From: Bog-473 sp963800725 | GTDB taxonomy: Bacteria; Actinomycetota; Acidimicrobiia; Acidimicrobiales; RAAP-2 | Assembly: GCA_963800725.1 (NCBI GenBank) | Contig: CAWDCE010000003.1 | Span: 97,451 to 161,450 of the forward strand | Reading direction: 5' to 3' | Length of the DNA: 64,000 nt | The notes under the pieces: generated by a model | Databases searched by the model: none | What the model was told of the DNA's origin: nothing | The model's input: the letters and a program-made list of their open reading frames with translations, nothing else | Shown: piece by piece, positions 8,944 to 17,669 of the stretch | How positions within the stretch are numbered: position 1 is the stretch's first letter | How the letters are laid out: every line of letters begins with the position of its first letter | Made by a program: the position numbers and the translations under genes

Positions 8944-9632
8944 GCGGGGACGCAGCTCGCACGTCGCGGCGACGACCCCGCGTGTTCTTGGTCGAGGACC
9001 ATGCAGTCTTTCGGGCCGGGGTGAAGGCCGAATTGGGCGACGCGGTGGAGGTGATTGGTGAGGCGGACGAAGCCGGCGCCGCCATCGAACTGATCAATGA
9101 GCGTGTGCCCGACGTGGTGCTGCTCGACGTGCACCTCCCCGGGGGCGGGGGACGGGCGGTCCTTGGCGGCGTCTTGGGCCGCCACCCCGAGATCCGGTTC
9201 TTGGCGCTGTCGGTATCCGACGCCCCACAAGACGTGATCGCGGTTATCAGGGCAGGGGCGCGGGGCTATGTCACCAAGACAATCTCAGGGCCTGAGTTGT
9301 TGGCGGCCATCTACAAGGTGGACGCGGGTGACGCGGTGTTCTCACCGCGCTTGGCCGGCTTTGTGCTCGACGCCTTCGCGCACCAGAACGATGGCTCATC
9401 GGGGAGCGACGCCGCAGTGGGTGGCCTCGACCCCGAGCTTGATCAGCTCTCGCCCAGGGAACAACAGGTGCTGCGCCTCATCGCCCGGGGCTACACCTAT
9501 AAGGAAGTCGCCCGGGACTTGACCATCTCGACTAAGACGGTCGAGTCACATGTTTCCTCCGTGCTGCGCAAGCTCCAACTTTCCACCCGCCATGAGCTGA
9601 CCAAGTGGGCCACCGATCGCCGCCTGGTGTGA
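8940..9632 (+). CDS. NarL/LuxR-type response regulator
   Basis: A 230-residue protein. The receiver domain (about residues 14-130) has the acidic pair in FLVEDH, phospho-acceptor Asp in VVLLDVHLPG and Lys in YVTKTI. The C-terminal LuxR helix-turn-helix (about residues 163-225) contains LSPREQQVLRLIARGYTYKE and TVESHVSSVLRKL. The GTG start overlaps the kinase stop, so kinase and regulator form one two-component system, like LiaSR/VraSR in lineage. The probable DNA target is the palindrome at 7489-7506. Confidence 0.93.
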   Translation: MSGDAARTSRRRPRVFLVEDHAVFRAGVKAELGDAVEVIGEADEAGAAIELINERVPDVVLLDVHLPGGGGRAVLGGVLGRHPEIRFLALSVSDAPQDVIAVIRAGARGYVTKTISGPELLAAIYKVDAGDAVFSPRLAGFVLDAFAHQNDGSSGSDAAVGGLDPELDQLSPREQQVLRLIARGYTYKEVARDLTISTKTVESHVSSVLRKLQLSTRHELTKWATDRRLV

Positions 9633-9704
9633 ACCCGTTTCGATTCGCTGCGGGGTCTGCGGCTAGACATTGGCGTCCACCCCTCGAGAGTGAGAAGGAG
9701 CGCC

Positions 9705-10471
9705 GTGGTCGTAAGTGGGTCAGAGCTGGCCGCCGAACATCGAGATGCGGCATCCCTCGCCACCGCCGCGGGCGCCGCCTTGATGGCGCTGCGCGCCGAT
9801 GCGCCTCGTATGGGTGATCTCGGTGCGGCAGGAGATTCGATGTCGCACCAATTGTTGGTCAAGGAGCTGAACCGCCTGTACCCCAACGACGACGTGCGAT
9901 CCGAAGAGGGCCTCGAGCACGTGTCGGGCTCGGGTCGGCTGTGGATCATCGACCCCCTCGACGGGACCCGTGAGTTCCGCCAACGCGAGCGAACCGACTG
10001 GGCGGTGCACGTGGCGTTGGCCATTGGGGGAGTGGCCGTCGTCGGGGCGGTCGCACTTCCGGCACTCGGGATCACCTTGTCGACCGGCGAGCCCCGCCCG
10101 CTCGTCCCGCGCCGCGAAAGTGATCAGCCGAGGGTGATCGTCAGCCGGAGCCGCCCACCCGAGGTGGCCTACGACGTCACCGAGGCCATTGGGGGAACGA
10201 TGATCCCAATGGGTTCGGCTGGAGCGAAGATCGGGGCGGTGGTGCTCGGGGGAGCCGACGTCTATGTCCACGCCGGGGGACAGTACGAATGGGACTCGGC
10301 GGCCCCGGTCGCGGTCGCCCAGTCGTGTGGCCTCTCGCATCGCGCCTGAACGGTGAGCCGCTGCGTTATGGAGCCCCCGATGCCTGGCTACCCGACCTGG
10401 TGGTCTGTCGACCCGAGTTGGCCGAAGCGGTGTTGGCCGTGACGACCGCTGACGGGCCGCCCTACTACTGA
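9705..10471 (+). CDS. cysQ: 3'(2'),5'-bisphosphate nucleotidase CysQ-like, frameshifted near its 3' end
   Basis: An inositol-monophosphatase-fold protein. The metal-binding motif WIIDPLDGTREF and the downstream GGQYEWDSAAPVAVA motif, whose Asp is a metal ligand, are both present. CysQ dephosphorylates 3'-phosphoadenosine 5'-phosphate, the by-product of PAPS use, and can act on inositol phosphates. The frame breaks near 10340: AQSCGL ends in one frame and ASRLNGEPLRYG through PDLVVCRPELAEAVL continues in another, one base short. GTG at 9705 follows AGAAGGAG; another GTG lies five codons earlier. The sulfotransferase at 22.6 kb, if PAPS-dependent, would generate its substrate. Confidence 0.85.
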
Positions 10472-10488
10472 GCCGCGGCACGGTTCGC

Positions 10489-10556
10489 TCTGGTTCCACC
10501 GGGGCCACCGGGCCAAGAACCAGAAAGGGTCCCGACTCACGAGGAGAAGGGACCCT
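10489..10556 (+). terminator. Two tandem hairpins after cysQ
   Basis: The first hairpin (10489-10524) pairs TCTGGTTC with GAACCAGA. The second (10526-10556) pairs AGGGTCCC with GGGACCCT across a 15-nt loop. Neither is followed by a strong T run, so termination is plausible but not classic. They occupy the gap between convergent cysQ and the cold-shock gene. Confidence 0.45.
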
Positions 10557-10567
10557 GTGTTCTGGTC

Positions 10568-10599
10568 ATCGAACGATGCCCCTAGGGGCGTCGTTCGAT
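10568..10599 (-). terminator. Terminator hairpin of the cold-shock gene
   Basis: A 32-nt near-perfect palindrome whose arms contain ATCGAACGA and TCGTTCGAT around a GCCCCTAGGGGC core, with one G-T wobble. It starts 3 nt past the cold-shock stop codon on the minus strand. The strong stem suggests a terminator that may work in both directions. Confidence 0.7.
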
Positions 10600-10602
10600 T
10601 CG

Positions 10603-10806
10603 TTAGATGGCGCGAACGTTCGCGGCCTGAAGCCCCTTGGGGCCTTGGTTGGTCTCGAACTCGACCTTTTGTCCTTCTTCGAGGTTTCGGTACCCCGTGC
10701 CGGAGATCGCGCTGAAATGCACGAATACGTCGGGGCCGCCACCGTCCTGGGTGATGAAGCCGAAGCCCTTCTCACCGTTAAACCACTTCACGGAACCAGT
10801 TGCCAT
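10603..10806 (-). CDS. cspA: Cold-shock protein (CspA family)
   Basis: A 67-residue single cold-shock domain of normal length. RNP1 reads KGFGFIT and RNP2 reads VFVHFSAI; both bind single-stranded nucleic acid through their aromatic residues. Such proteins melt RNA secondary structure and act as antiterminators and RNA chaperones in the cytoplasm. It is a monocistronic gene with its own terminator hairpin (10568-10599). The 226-nt region upstream to 11033 would hold its promoter and long leader, but I cannot assign elements there. Confidence 0.97.
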   Translation of the reverse strand: MATGSVKWFNGEKGFGFITQDGGGPDVFVHFSAISGTGYRNLEEGQKVEFETNQGPKGLQAANVRAI

Positions 10807-11032
10807 TGAAAATCCACTCCTTCCCTGGCCAGATTTGACCCGTTTTGGGGGTCATGGCCGGTGTGACTCTCTCGAGTCAGAGGGATTTCCAAATCTGTAA
10901 TGGTGGTGCCCTCGAGGACAACTCTCAGCGCGCTGGAGTGCGCAAACGCTGGTGGCAGTCGAATTTGCCAATTCCAGGCGCCGAGAGCCGCAATTCCAGG
11001 CCCCACACGGCGACATTGGGGCGTGAGTGGGC

Positions 11033-11731
11033 TCAGAGCACCTCAAGGTGGGCCAGGACATGGCGGGCGAGGTCATCGAGATCCTCGGTGTCGTGGTCCT
11101 CGAGGTTCCCGCTGATTGCCAAGGTGGCCAGCCCGTGCACGATGGCCCAACTGGCCAACGACGCCAGGTGCGCCCCGCGCTGGTCACGGTGCGGACCGAG
11201 GGCGGTCAGTGGCTCGTCGCGGGCCCGCTTCGCGTAGGTCCGCGCCGCCATCAACACCGGATCGTCGGCGTTGAGGAGTTCGGGTCGGAACATGACTTCG
11301 AAATTCCCCTTGTGGCGCACGGCGAAGCGCACATAGGCGACCCCGACCTCGAGAAAGTCCCCGGTCTCGACCCACACCTCGAGCAATTCATTGCCGAGCA
11401 TCTCGAAGCCCGCCGCGGCCACTGCGCTGAACAGGCCGGCCTTGTCCCCAAAATGGTGCACCGGGGCTGCGTGCGAGACGCCGGCCTTGGCGGCCAGCGC
11501 CCGCAGACTCACATTGGCCGGACCGTGTTCGGCGATTGATTCGGTGGCGGCTTCGACGAGGGCGCGCCGAAGGTCACCATGGTGATAGGCACCTGCGTTG
11601 GTGCCGGTCGCTTTGGGCGCGGCACGGCGCGTGTTGGTCCGCGCCGCGGACCCGGTGGAGACGGTGGCCAGATCTACCGCGTCGACGTGCGGAGCGACCG
11701 GGTGTTGAACCAGCGCTTTTCGAGGTGGCAT
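11033..11731 (-). CDS. TetR-family regulator with WHG-type C-terminus
   Basis: A 232-residue protein with a long, Ala/Thr-rich N-terminal stretch. The helix-turn-helix at about residues 50-95 contains LRALAAKAGVSHAAPVHHF, whose HHFGDKAGL end marks the TetR_C_33/WHG group. The C-terminal domain contains ASWAIVHGLATLAI, the WHG-like motif. It is divergent from the carotenoid oxygenase, with under 100 nt between starts, and most likely controls that gene and itself. The true start may be internal, because the first 45 residues are not family-like. Confidence 0.88.
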   Translation of the reverse strand: MPPRKALVQHPVAPHVDAVDLATVSTGSAARTNTRRAAPKATGTNAGAYHHGDLRRALVEAATESIAEHGPANVSLRALAAKAGVSHAAPVHHFGDKAGLFSAVAAAGFEMLGNELLEVWVETGDFLEVGVAYVRFAVRHKGNFEVMFRPELLNADDPVLMAARTYAKRARDEPLTALGPHRDQRGAHLASLASWAIVHGLATLAISGNLEDHDTEDLDDLARHVLAHLEVL

Positions 11732-11758
11732 CGGGCCACTTTAGCCTCGATCTTTGCA

Positions 11759-11787
11759 TTGACAAGATTCAAGCGACGAAGTACGTT
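11759..11787 (+). promoter_or_regulatory. Promoter of the carotenoid oxygenase gene
   Basis: A consensus TTGACA (-35) at 11759-11764 is followed by exactly 17 nt and TACGTT (-10) at 11782-11787. The GTG start at 11829 lies about 35 nt beyond the expected transcription start, with a GAGGGGGAAAG ribosome site between. A loose TTCAA/TTGAA dyad overlaps the spacer and could be the TetR site. Confidence 0.65.
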
Positions 11788-11828
11788 GAAACGGGTCCAA
11801 CCAACACGTTCGAGGGGGAAAGTTCGCT

Positions 11829-13178
11829 GTGCCCACAAATCCATACTTGATGGGCAATTTCGCACCCGTCGAGACCGAGGTGACCTCGGCGAATCTCAAG
11901 GTCATTGGGTCCCTCCCCGAAGAGCTCAACGGCCGCTATCTGCGCAACGGGCCGAATCCGATCGGCTCGCCCGACCCCGAGACCTACCACTGGTTCACCG
12001 GTGACGGCATGGTGCACGGGATCGCGCTGTGCGAAGGTCGGGCTGACTGGTATCGCAACCGCTGGGTGCGCTCCGCAACGGTCGCCGGGGCCCTCGGCGA
12101 AGCACCGCGGCCCGGCCCGGTCCATGCGGGCATGGACTTCGCCGCCAACACCAATGTGATCGGTCACGATGGGCGGACGTTCGCCATCGTTGAAGCCGGT
12201 GCGCGTCCCTATGAGCTTGACGACACGCTCGAGACAATCGGGCCGTGCGACTTTGGGGGCACACTCTCGGGCGGGTACACCGCCCACCCGAAGTTGGACC
12301 CCGACACCGGTGAACTCTTGGCGGTGTCGTACTTCTATGGCTGGGGCAACGACGTTGAAGTCACCGTGGTCGGCACCGACGCCACGGTGCGGTCGGCCCG
12401 CCGAGTCACCTTGGGCGGCCCGGTGAGCCTCCATGACACGGCCATCACCAAGAACTGGATCGTGCTCTTGGACCTTCCCGTCCTTTTCGACTTGGACATG
12501 GCGGCGGCCGGCGCCTCGTTCCCCTACCGGTGGTTCGAGGACTACCACGCCCGGGTCGGACTCTTGCCCCGAGCGGGCCACTCCACCGAGGTGGTGTGGC
12601 ACGACATCGCCCCGTGTTATGTGTTTCACACCATGAACGCCTTCGATGAGGGCGACGGGATCGTGCTCGATGTGTCGCGCCACGCTTCGATGTTCCGCAC
12701 CCAGCTCCTCGGTCCGTCCGAAGGCCCACCGACCCTCGAGCGCTGGCACATCGACGGGCGGGGCGGCTCGGTCAAAGAAGAGCGACTCGATGACCGGGGC
12801 CAGGAATTCCCGAGAATCGACGAGCGGTTCTTGGGCCGGAACTATTCGGTTGGCTTTAGTGTCAGCGTCAAGACGGAGAACGAGATCTTGGGGACCGAGT
12901 CCGGGCTGATCCGCCACGACCTGGGTGCCAATACCTCCGAAGTCCGCCACTTCCGTTCCGGGGCCACTATCGGCGAAGCCGTCTTCGTGCCGAAAAGCCC
13001 GACTGCGGACGAGGGGGAGGGCTGGCTGCTCTCCTTGGTGCACCAGGCCGACACCAACACGTCGGACCTCTATGTCCTCAATGCGCAAGACATCACCGGT
13101 GAACCCCAGGCCATTGTCCAGCTGCCCCAGCGGGTGCCCGCCGGATTCCATGGCAACTGGATTCCGACTTCGCGCTGA
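11829..13178 (+). CDS. Carotenoid oxygenase (apocarotenoid/stilbene-cleaving dioxygenase family)
   Basis: A 449-residue protein of the RPE65/CCD family: a seven-bladed propeller that uses a non-haem iron held by four His to split a carbon-carbon double bond. All four expected His contexts are present: GGYTAHPKLD, SLHDTAITKNW, YVFHTMNAF and AGFHGNWIP. The N-terminal LNGRYLRNGPNP and HWFTGDGMVHG motifs are typical. The length is slightly short but complete. The GTG start follows GAGGGGGAAAG. The substrate may be a carotenoid, apocarotenoid or lignin-derived stilbene; sequence alone does not decide. It is divergent from a TetR regulator. Confidence 0.93.
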   Translation: MPTNPYLMGNFAPVETEVTSANLKVIGSLPEELNGRYLRNGPNPIGSPDPETYHWFTGDGMVHGIALCEGRADWYRNRWVRSATVAGALGEAPRPGPVHAGMDFAANTNVIGHDGRTFAIVEAGARPYELDDTLETIGPCDFGGTLSGGYTAHPKLDPDTGELLAVSYFYGWGNDVEVTVVGTDATVRSARRVTLGGPVSLHDTAITKNWIVLLDLPVLFDLDMAAAGASFPYRWFEDYHARVGLLPRAGHSTEVVWHDIAPCYVFHTMNAFDEGDGIVLDVSRHASMFRTQLLGPSEGPPTLERWHIDGRGGSVKEERLDDRGQEFPRIDERFLGRNYSVGFSVSVKTENEILGTESGLIRHDLGANTSEVRHFRSGATIGEAVFVPKSPTADEGEGWLLSLVHQADTNTSDLYVLNAQDITGEPQAIVQLPQRVPAGFHGNWIPTSR

Positions 13179-13179
13179 G

Positions 13180-13558
13180 TCAACTCAGCGCGAGGACCGC
13201 GTTCTTCGCTTCCCACTCGGTGACCAGGCGTTTGGGTGCCGTCATGGCATAGCTCTCGTAGATCATCTCGGCGATCTCATCCCAGTCGGGCTGGTGCCTC
13301 AGGTCCAAGCGGATGCCGACCCAGCCCTTGGACCCGACGTAGGGCGGCACGAAGAAACGTTGTGGGTCGGCATTGACCAAGAGCTTCTTGGACGCCCCGG
13401 GGTGCTTTGAGGGTCATGGTCGTGCGGTCTTCGCTGGTCGAGGTGAAGATCTTGTCGCGCACTCGGAATGCCGGTGCGCTGTGGCCACCGAAGGGCTTCT
13501 CGTCCACTTGCGGGAGGGCCAGGCAGATGGCCCGGATGCGCTCGATCGGGTCAGACAT
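13180..13558 (-). CDS. MmcQ/YjbR-family small protein, frameshifted
   Basis: The N-terminal half (MSDPIERIRAICLALPQVDE) and C-terminal half (LLVNADPQRFFVPPYVG) are in different frames, and together form a normal MmcQ/YjbR protein of about 126 residues. The break is near 13,395. The sequence reads as if a run of five C and a run of five G each lost one base, which would restore the family-typical KAPPGASKKLL. The fold is a double-wing DNA-binding-like domain of unknown function. It begins 13 nt after the diiron gene and is probably the last gene of that operon. Confidence 0.82.
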
Positions 13559-13571
13559 TGGTGCCGCTCGC

Positions 13572-14684
13572 TCAGTTGGTCCCAAACGACGATCGGTCAG
13601 CTTCGACCGCGTCGTAGCGCTCGTAGTCCGAAGCGGTGTCGTCGGCGAACTCAAATTCGAGGAGCCCGGCCTCTCCCCAGTGACGGCGCAGATACCCGCC
13701 GTTCGCCTCGAGCAGGCCGAGCTTTCGCACGTTAGGGACGAGCTTGGCGAAGAACCCACGTTGAAAGCCCCGGGCGGGATTGAGGCCGGTCGAATGGGCG
13801 GCGTCGGCGAGATAGGGGAGGACCGCCGCCTCGCTCACCCCCATGCGTTCCCACACCTCGGGCGTCGTGGCGCGCGCACGGCTGCGCAGCGTGTTGTCCA
13901 CCATGAACTCCTGGCGCTCCAAGAGCTCGGCCTCGCTCAGCTCCGCATAGAACTCAGAGAGGGTCAGGACCCCGAACGCGACATGGCGGGCCTCGTCGGA
14001 CATGACGTAACGCAACAGCTTTTTGAGCAACGGCTCCTCGGTGCGTCGCGCCATGTCGCCGAAAGCCGCCAGGGCCAACGATTCGATCACGATCTGCATG
14101 CCGAGGTAGGCGATGTCCCAGCGTGAGTCCTCGAGGAGTGACCAGATCTGCTCCTTGAGAAATGGACTCATCGGATAGGCATCGCCGAGCTTGAGCGAGA
14201 GGTACTTGGCGAAGACCTCGGTGTGGCGGGCCTCGTCCATGGTCTGGGTCGAGGCGTAGTACTTGGCATCGATCCACGGCACGGTCTCGACGATCTTGGC
14301 CGCGGTCATCATCGCCCCTTGTTCACCGTGCATGAACTGGCTGAGCGATGCGGTGAGGAGCTCGATCCCGAGCTGGGTGTACTCCTTGTCCGACCAGCGG
14401 GCCAGAGGTGACCCGGCCAAGGTGCCGGCCACCTTGGTCAGGGCGAGCATCGGGGAGTCCTGTTCGGCCACCAAGCGTTCGGGGTCGACGTCGATCGACC
14501 AATCGAGGTCGGTGACGCTGTTCCACTGCGAGCCCATGGCCTTGTTGTACAAGGTGACCAGTTGGTCGCGTTCACGCTCGTAGTTCCACAAAAAGATGCG
14601 ATCAGCGTTGTCGCGGATCACCTCGATGCCGGCTTCCATCTCGCCTCGGCTCGGGCCCGCTCGCTCGGGCCCGGGTTCGCTCAC
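13572..14684 (-). CDS. Ferritin-like diiron protein (AurF/R2-like oxygenase candidate)
   Basis: A 370-residue all-helical protein. Two E-x-x-H iron-binding motifs, DEARHTEVF (about residue 150) and DEARHVAFG (about residue 230), with further Glu in LTASLSQFMHGEQG, fit a ferritin-like diiron site of the kind in AurF-type N-oxygenases and R2-like ligand-binding oxidases. Similar proteins occur in actinobacterial lipid and steroid operons as presumed monooxygenases or desaturases. The ATG overlaps the stop of the SDR gene (ATGA), so it is translationally coupled. The reaction is not known. Confidence 0.8.
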   Translation of the reverse strand: MSEPGPERAGPSRGEMEAGIEVIRDNADRIFLWNYERERDQLVTLYNKAMGSQWNSVTDLDWSIDVDPERLVAEQDSPMLALTKVAGTLAGSPLARWSDKEYTQLGIELLTASLSQFMHGEQGAMMTAAKIVETVPWIDAKYYASTQTMDEARHTEVFAKYLSLKLGDAYPMSPFLKEQIWSLLEDSRWDIAYLGMQIVIESLALAAFGDMARRTEEPLLKKLLRYVMSDEARHVAFGVLTLSEFYAELSEAELLERQEFMVDNTLRSRARATTPEVWERMGVSEAAVLPYLADAAHSTGLNPARGFQRGFFAKLVPNVRKLGLLEANGGYLRRHWGEAGLLEFEFADDTASDYERYDAVEADRSSFGTN

Positions 14685-15595
14685 TTGCGACGACCGCCCA
14701 TGTTGGCGTTGGGGGCGGCGGCTTCGACGAGGCCCGGGATGACCGCGCCGAGCTCGGCGGGGTCCCAGCGATCCGCCTTGTCCGCACCCGGACCCGCCAC
14801 CCAGCCTTCGGCGACCGAGATGGTGCCGCCTTGGACGTTAAAGACTCGCCCGGTGACGCCGGCGGCCTCCGCACTGCCCAGCCACACGACGAGGGGGGCG
14901 ATGTTGCCCGGGTCGAGTGGGTCGAATTCCTCGGGCTTCTTGGAGGGTGCGTCGGCACCCATGGCGAGATTCTCGGTCATGCGGGTCAGAGCGGCCGGTG
15001 CGATGGCATTGACGGTGACGCCGTAGCGCCCCAGCTCCATGGCGGCGATGACGGTGAAAGAGGCAATGCCGGCCTTGGCCGCTCCGTAATTGGTCTGACC
15101 GACGTTGCCGTAGATGCCCGACGGCGAGGTGGTGTTGATGACCCGCGCGTCATTGGTCTCACCGGCCTTGGCCCGATTGCGCCAGTACTCGACGGCATGG
15201 CGGGTCGGGGCGAACGTGCCGCGTAGGTGCACCCGGATGACGGCGTCCCATTCCTCGATGGTCATGTTGACCAACATGCGGTCGCGCAAGATGCCGGCAT
15301 TGTTGACCAAGACGTCGAGGCCGCCAAAGGTGTCGATGGCGCTTTGGATCAGGCGACCGGCCCCGTCGTAGTCCGACACGTCGTCGCCGTTGGCGATGGC
15401 CTCGCCGCCGGTGGCGCGGATCTCGTCGACGACTTCGCCCGCCGGGCCGGCCGAACTCCCGCTGCCGTCGATCTCGGCACCGAGGTCGTTGACCACGATC
15501 TTGGCTCCCTGTCGGGCGAACTCGAGTGCATGTTCGCGGCCGATGCCCCGCCCGGCTCCGGTGATGACGACGATTCGCCCATCGCAAATACCCAT
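14681..15595 (-). CDS. SDR-family 3-hydroxyacyl-CoA dehydrogenase-like oxidoreductase
   Basis: A 304-residue short-chain dehydrogenase. The cofactor motif GAGRGIGREHA, the NNAG motif and the catalytic Ser...YxxxK (NYGAAKAG) are visible. The NDLGAEIDGSGSS segment is typical of the HSD17B4/multifunctional-enzyme-2 group, which oxidises 3-hydroxyacyl-CoAs in beta-oxidation of branched or steroid side chains. The ATG at 15595 lies 3 nt after the acyl-CoA ligase stop and gives the family-standard N-terminus; upstream codons in frame are the ligase read in another frame. Confidence 0.92.
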   Translation of the reverse strand: MGICDGRIVVITGAGRGIGREHALEFARQGAKIVVNDLGAEIDGSGSSAGPAGEVVDEIRATGGEAIANGDDVSDYDGAGRLIQSAIDTFGGLDVLVNNAGILRDRMLVNMTIEEWDAVIRVHLRGTFAPTRHAVEYWRNRAKAGETNDARVINTTSPSGIYGNVGQTNYGAAKAGIASFTVIAAMELGRYGVTVNAIAPAALTRMTENLAMGADAPSKKPEEFDPLDPGNIAPLVVWLGSAEAAGVTGRVFNVQGGTISVAEGWVAGPGADKADRWDPAELGAVIPGLVEAAAPNANMGGRRK

Positions 15596-15597
15596 GG

Positions 15598-17214
15598 TTA
15601 TGTGGCTCCTTTGCTCGGTGTTCCCGCTGATGACTGGGCGCGGTACGAATCGCGCAACAATCGCTTGTAGATCTTCCCCGTATCCTCGCGCGGTAAATGG
15701 TCGGTGAAGTCGATTGACCGCGGGCACTTGTAATGGGCGAGGCGGGACCGGCAAAACGCCAGCAACTCCGCCTCGAGCGCGGAGGCATCGTGGTGGACCT
15801 GCGCGCCCCACGTCTCGTTTGCCACCTCGACCACCGCCTTGACCGCTTCGCCCCACTCCTCGTCGGGAACGCCAATTGTGGCCACGTCGCCGACCGCGGG
15901 ATGCTCCAACAGCACGGCGTCGACCTCGGCGGGGTAGATGTTCACCCCGCCCGAGATGATCAAGTTGGCGGAGCGGTCGGTCAAGAACAGATAGCCCTCG
16001 TCGTCCATGTAACCAAGATCTCCAAGGGTGAAGTAGTCGCCACGAAAGGCCCCGGCGGTCTTTTGGGCGTCGCCGTAGTAGTCGAACCTGGTCTCAGGTG
16101 CCGCCCGCAAGAACACTTGGCCGACCACTCCCGCCGCGACCGGTTGGCCATCGTCGTCGGCCACCTTGACCAACCCCTCGACCATCGGACGACCGACGGT
16201 GCCGCGATGGGCGAGCCACGTGGCCGAGTCGACCAACGTGCCGAGACCTTCGGTGGCGGCGTAGTACTCGACCACGATTGGGCCGAGCCATTCGATCAGC
16301 GCGGCCTTGACGCTGACTGGGCATGGAGCCGCACCGTGGATCACAAAGCGCAACGAGCTGAGGTCGTAGTTGGCTTTGACGTCGTCGTCGAGCGCGAGCA
16401 TCCGGTGGAACATGGTCGGGACCATATGGGTGTGGGTCACTGCATGCGCCTCGATGAGACGCAGCGACTCAATCGGGTCCCAATGATCCATCAGCACGAC
16501 CGGCACGCCGTAGGCGAAGGGTACGGCGATCGAAAAGGCCAGCGGGGCGGCGTGATAGAGCGGGCCGGTGCACAGGTGGGCGTCGACGCTCGTGTCATCG
16601 TCTTCGTCGTAGCCGCAGAAGTTGACGGCGTTGAGCGCGCTGGCGGCGCTGCCCCGACGGTGCACGCCCTTGGGCCGGCCGGTGGTCCCCGAGGTATAGA
16701 GCATCTGGGTGCCGAGCACCGGGGCGTCAAGGTCGGCGCCGTCCTCGTCCGAAATGACGTCGTCGTAGGAACGAAATCCCGGGTGGTTCCCGCCGATGGC
16801 GATCCGGACGTCCACCCGTTCTGGCGCCGAGGCATTGAGCGTGGCGCCGAGTGTGGCGGCCCCGAAGAATGCCTTGGCCTCGCAATTGTCGACGATGTAG
16901 GCCGCCTCGTCGCCCCCGAGGTGCCAGTTGATTGGCGTCAGCCGCAGCCCGGACCGTTGGGCGGCGAAGAAGACCTCTAAGAACTCGGGTCGGTTGGTGC
17001 ACATGAGCGCCACGCTGTCGCCGGGGCGAAGGCCGCGTGCGTGAAGCGCGCGGGCCACCCGGTTGGCGTTGGCGTTCAACCCACCGAACGTCCGATTGCC
17101 GTGCTCATTGAAGACGGCCGTTCTGCCTGGATGCCGGGCCGCCCACCAGGCCAGCCCCATGCCCTGCGCGTTGGCCCGGTCCCGGGCCGCGTCGTCCGCA
17201 GCCACCGGGTTCAC
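15598..17214 (-). CDS. Acyl-CoA synthetase (AMP-dependent ligase)
   Basis: A 538-residue ANL-superfamily ligase. The P-loop YTSGTTGRPKGVHR, the YYAATEG motif, the hinge region LTDRSANLIISGGVNIY and the C-terminal TGKIYKR, whose Lys serves the adenylation step, are all in order. It activates a carboxylic acid to its acyl-CoA via an acyl-adenylate and would feed the downstream dehydrogenases and thiolase. The start overlaps the DUF35 stop (ATGA). The substrate is probably a medium, branched or steroid-derived acid, judging from the neighbouring genes; this is inference. Confidence 0.94.
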   Translation of the reverse strand: MNPVAADDAARDRANAQGMGLAWWAARHPGRTAVFNEHGNRTFGGLNANANRVARALHARGLRPGDSVALMCTNRPEFLEVFFAAQRSGLRLTPINWHLGGDEAAYIVDNCEAKAFFGAATLGATLNASAPERVDVRIAIGGNHPGFRSYDDVISDEDGADLDAPVLGTQMLYTSGTTGRPKGVHRRGSAASALNAVNFCGYDEDDDTSVDAHLCTGPLYHAAPLAFSIAVPFAYGVPVVLMDHWDPIESLRLIEAHAVTHTHMVPTMFHRMLALDDDVKANYDLSSLRFVIHGAAPCPVSVKAALIEWLGPIVVEYYAATEGLGTLVDSATWLAHRGTVGRPMVEGLVKVADDDGQPVAAGVVGQVFLRAAPETRFDYYGDAQKTAGAFRGDYFTLGDLGYMDDEGYLFLTDRSANLIISGGVNIYPAEVDAVLLEHPAVGDVATIGVPDEEWGEAVKAVVEVANETWGAQVHHDASALEAELLAFCRSRLAHYKCPRSIDFTDHLPREDTGKIYKRLLRDSYRAQSSAGTPSKGAT

Positions 17215-17669
17215 TGCGTCACGGGTCGAAAGAGGGGGAGGTGGCGGCCGTCGGAGAGCGGCTCCCAGGCCACCTGTACCTCCATGCCAATGACGACGTC
17301 ACCGGGGTCACAATCGACGATGTTCGACATCATGCGGACGCCCTCAGTGAGTTCTACGAGCGCGACCACGTAGGGCGCACCACCGGAGAAGGCGGCGCCG
17401 GCGGCGGCGGGGTTCGCTTCGATGGTCATCGCATAGACGCGTCCGTTTCCGCTGGACCGTCGCCACTCGAGGCCCGAGGGGCCCGACGCACGAGCGCAGT
17501 AAGGGCAGAAGGACCGGGGATAGAAGATCGCCCGATCGCAGATCGTGCACCACTGGATCAACAGATTCTTGGTGCGCGTGGCCTCCCAAAACGCCTCGCT
17601 CTCCGCCCCGACCGCGGGCTCGAGGCGGACCCGTTCGCCCCCTCGGGCGCCGTCGTGCGCCGACGTCAC
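17211..17669 (-). CDS. DUF35 zinc-ribbon/OB-fold partner of the adjacent thiolase
   Basis: A 152-residue protein with a zinc ribbon (CTIC then CPYC, about residues 37-53) and an OB-fold beginning at GNGRVYAMTIE. The GTG at 17669 forms a GTGA overlap with the thiolase stop, so the two proteins are made together, as expected for a DUF35-thiolase complex. An in-frame ATG far upstream lies within the thiolase gene and is not the start. By analogy with ChsH2, the OB-fold would sit over the acyl-CoA in the complex. Confidence 0.9.
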   Translation of the reverse strand: MTSAHDGARGGERVRLEPAVGAESEAFWEATRTKNLLIQWCTICDRAIFYPRSFCPYCARASGPSGLEWRRSSGNGRVYAMTIEANPAAAGAAFSGGAPYVVALVELTEGVRMMSNIVDCDPGDVVIGMEVQVAWEPLSDGRHLPLFRPVTQ

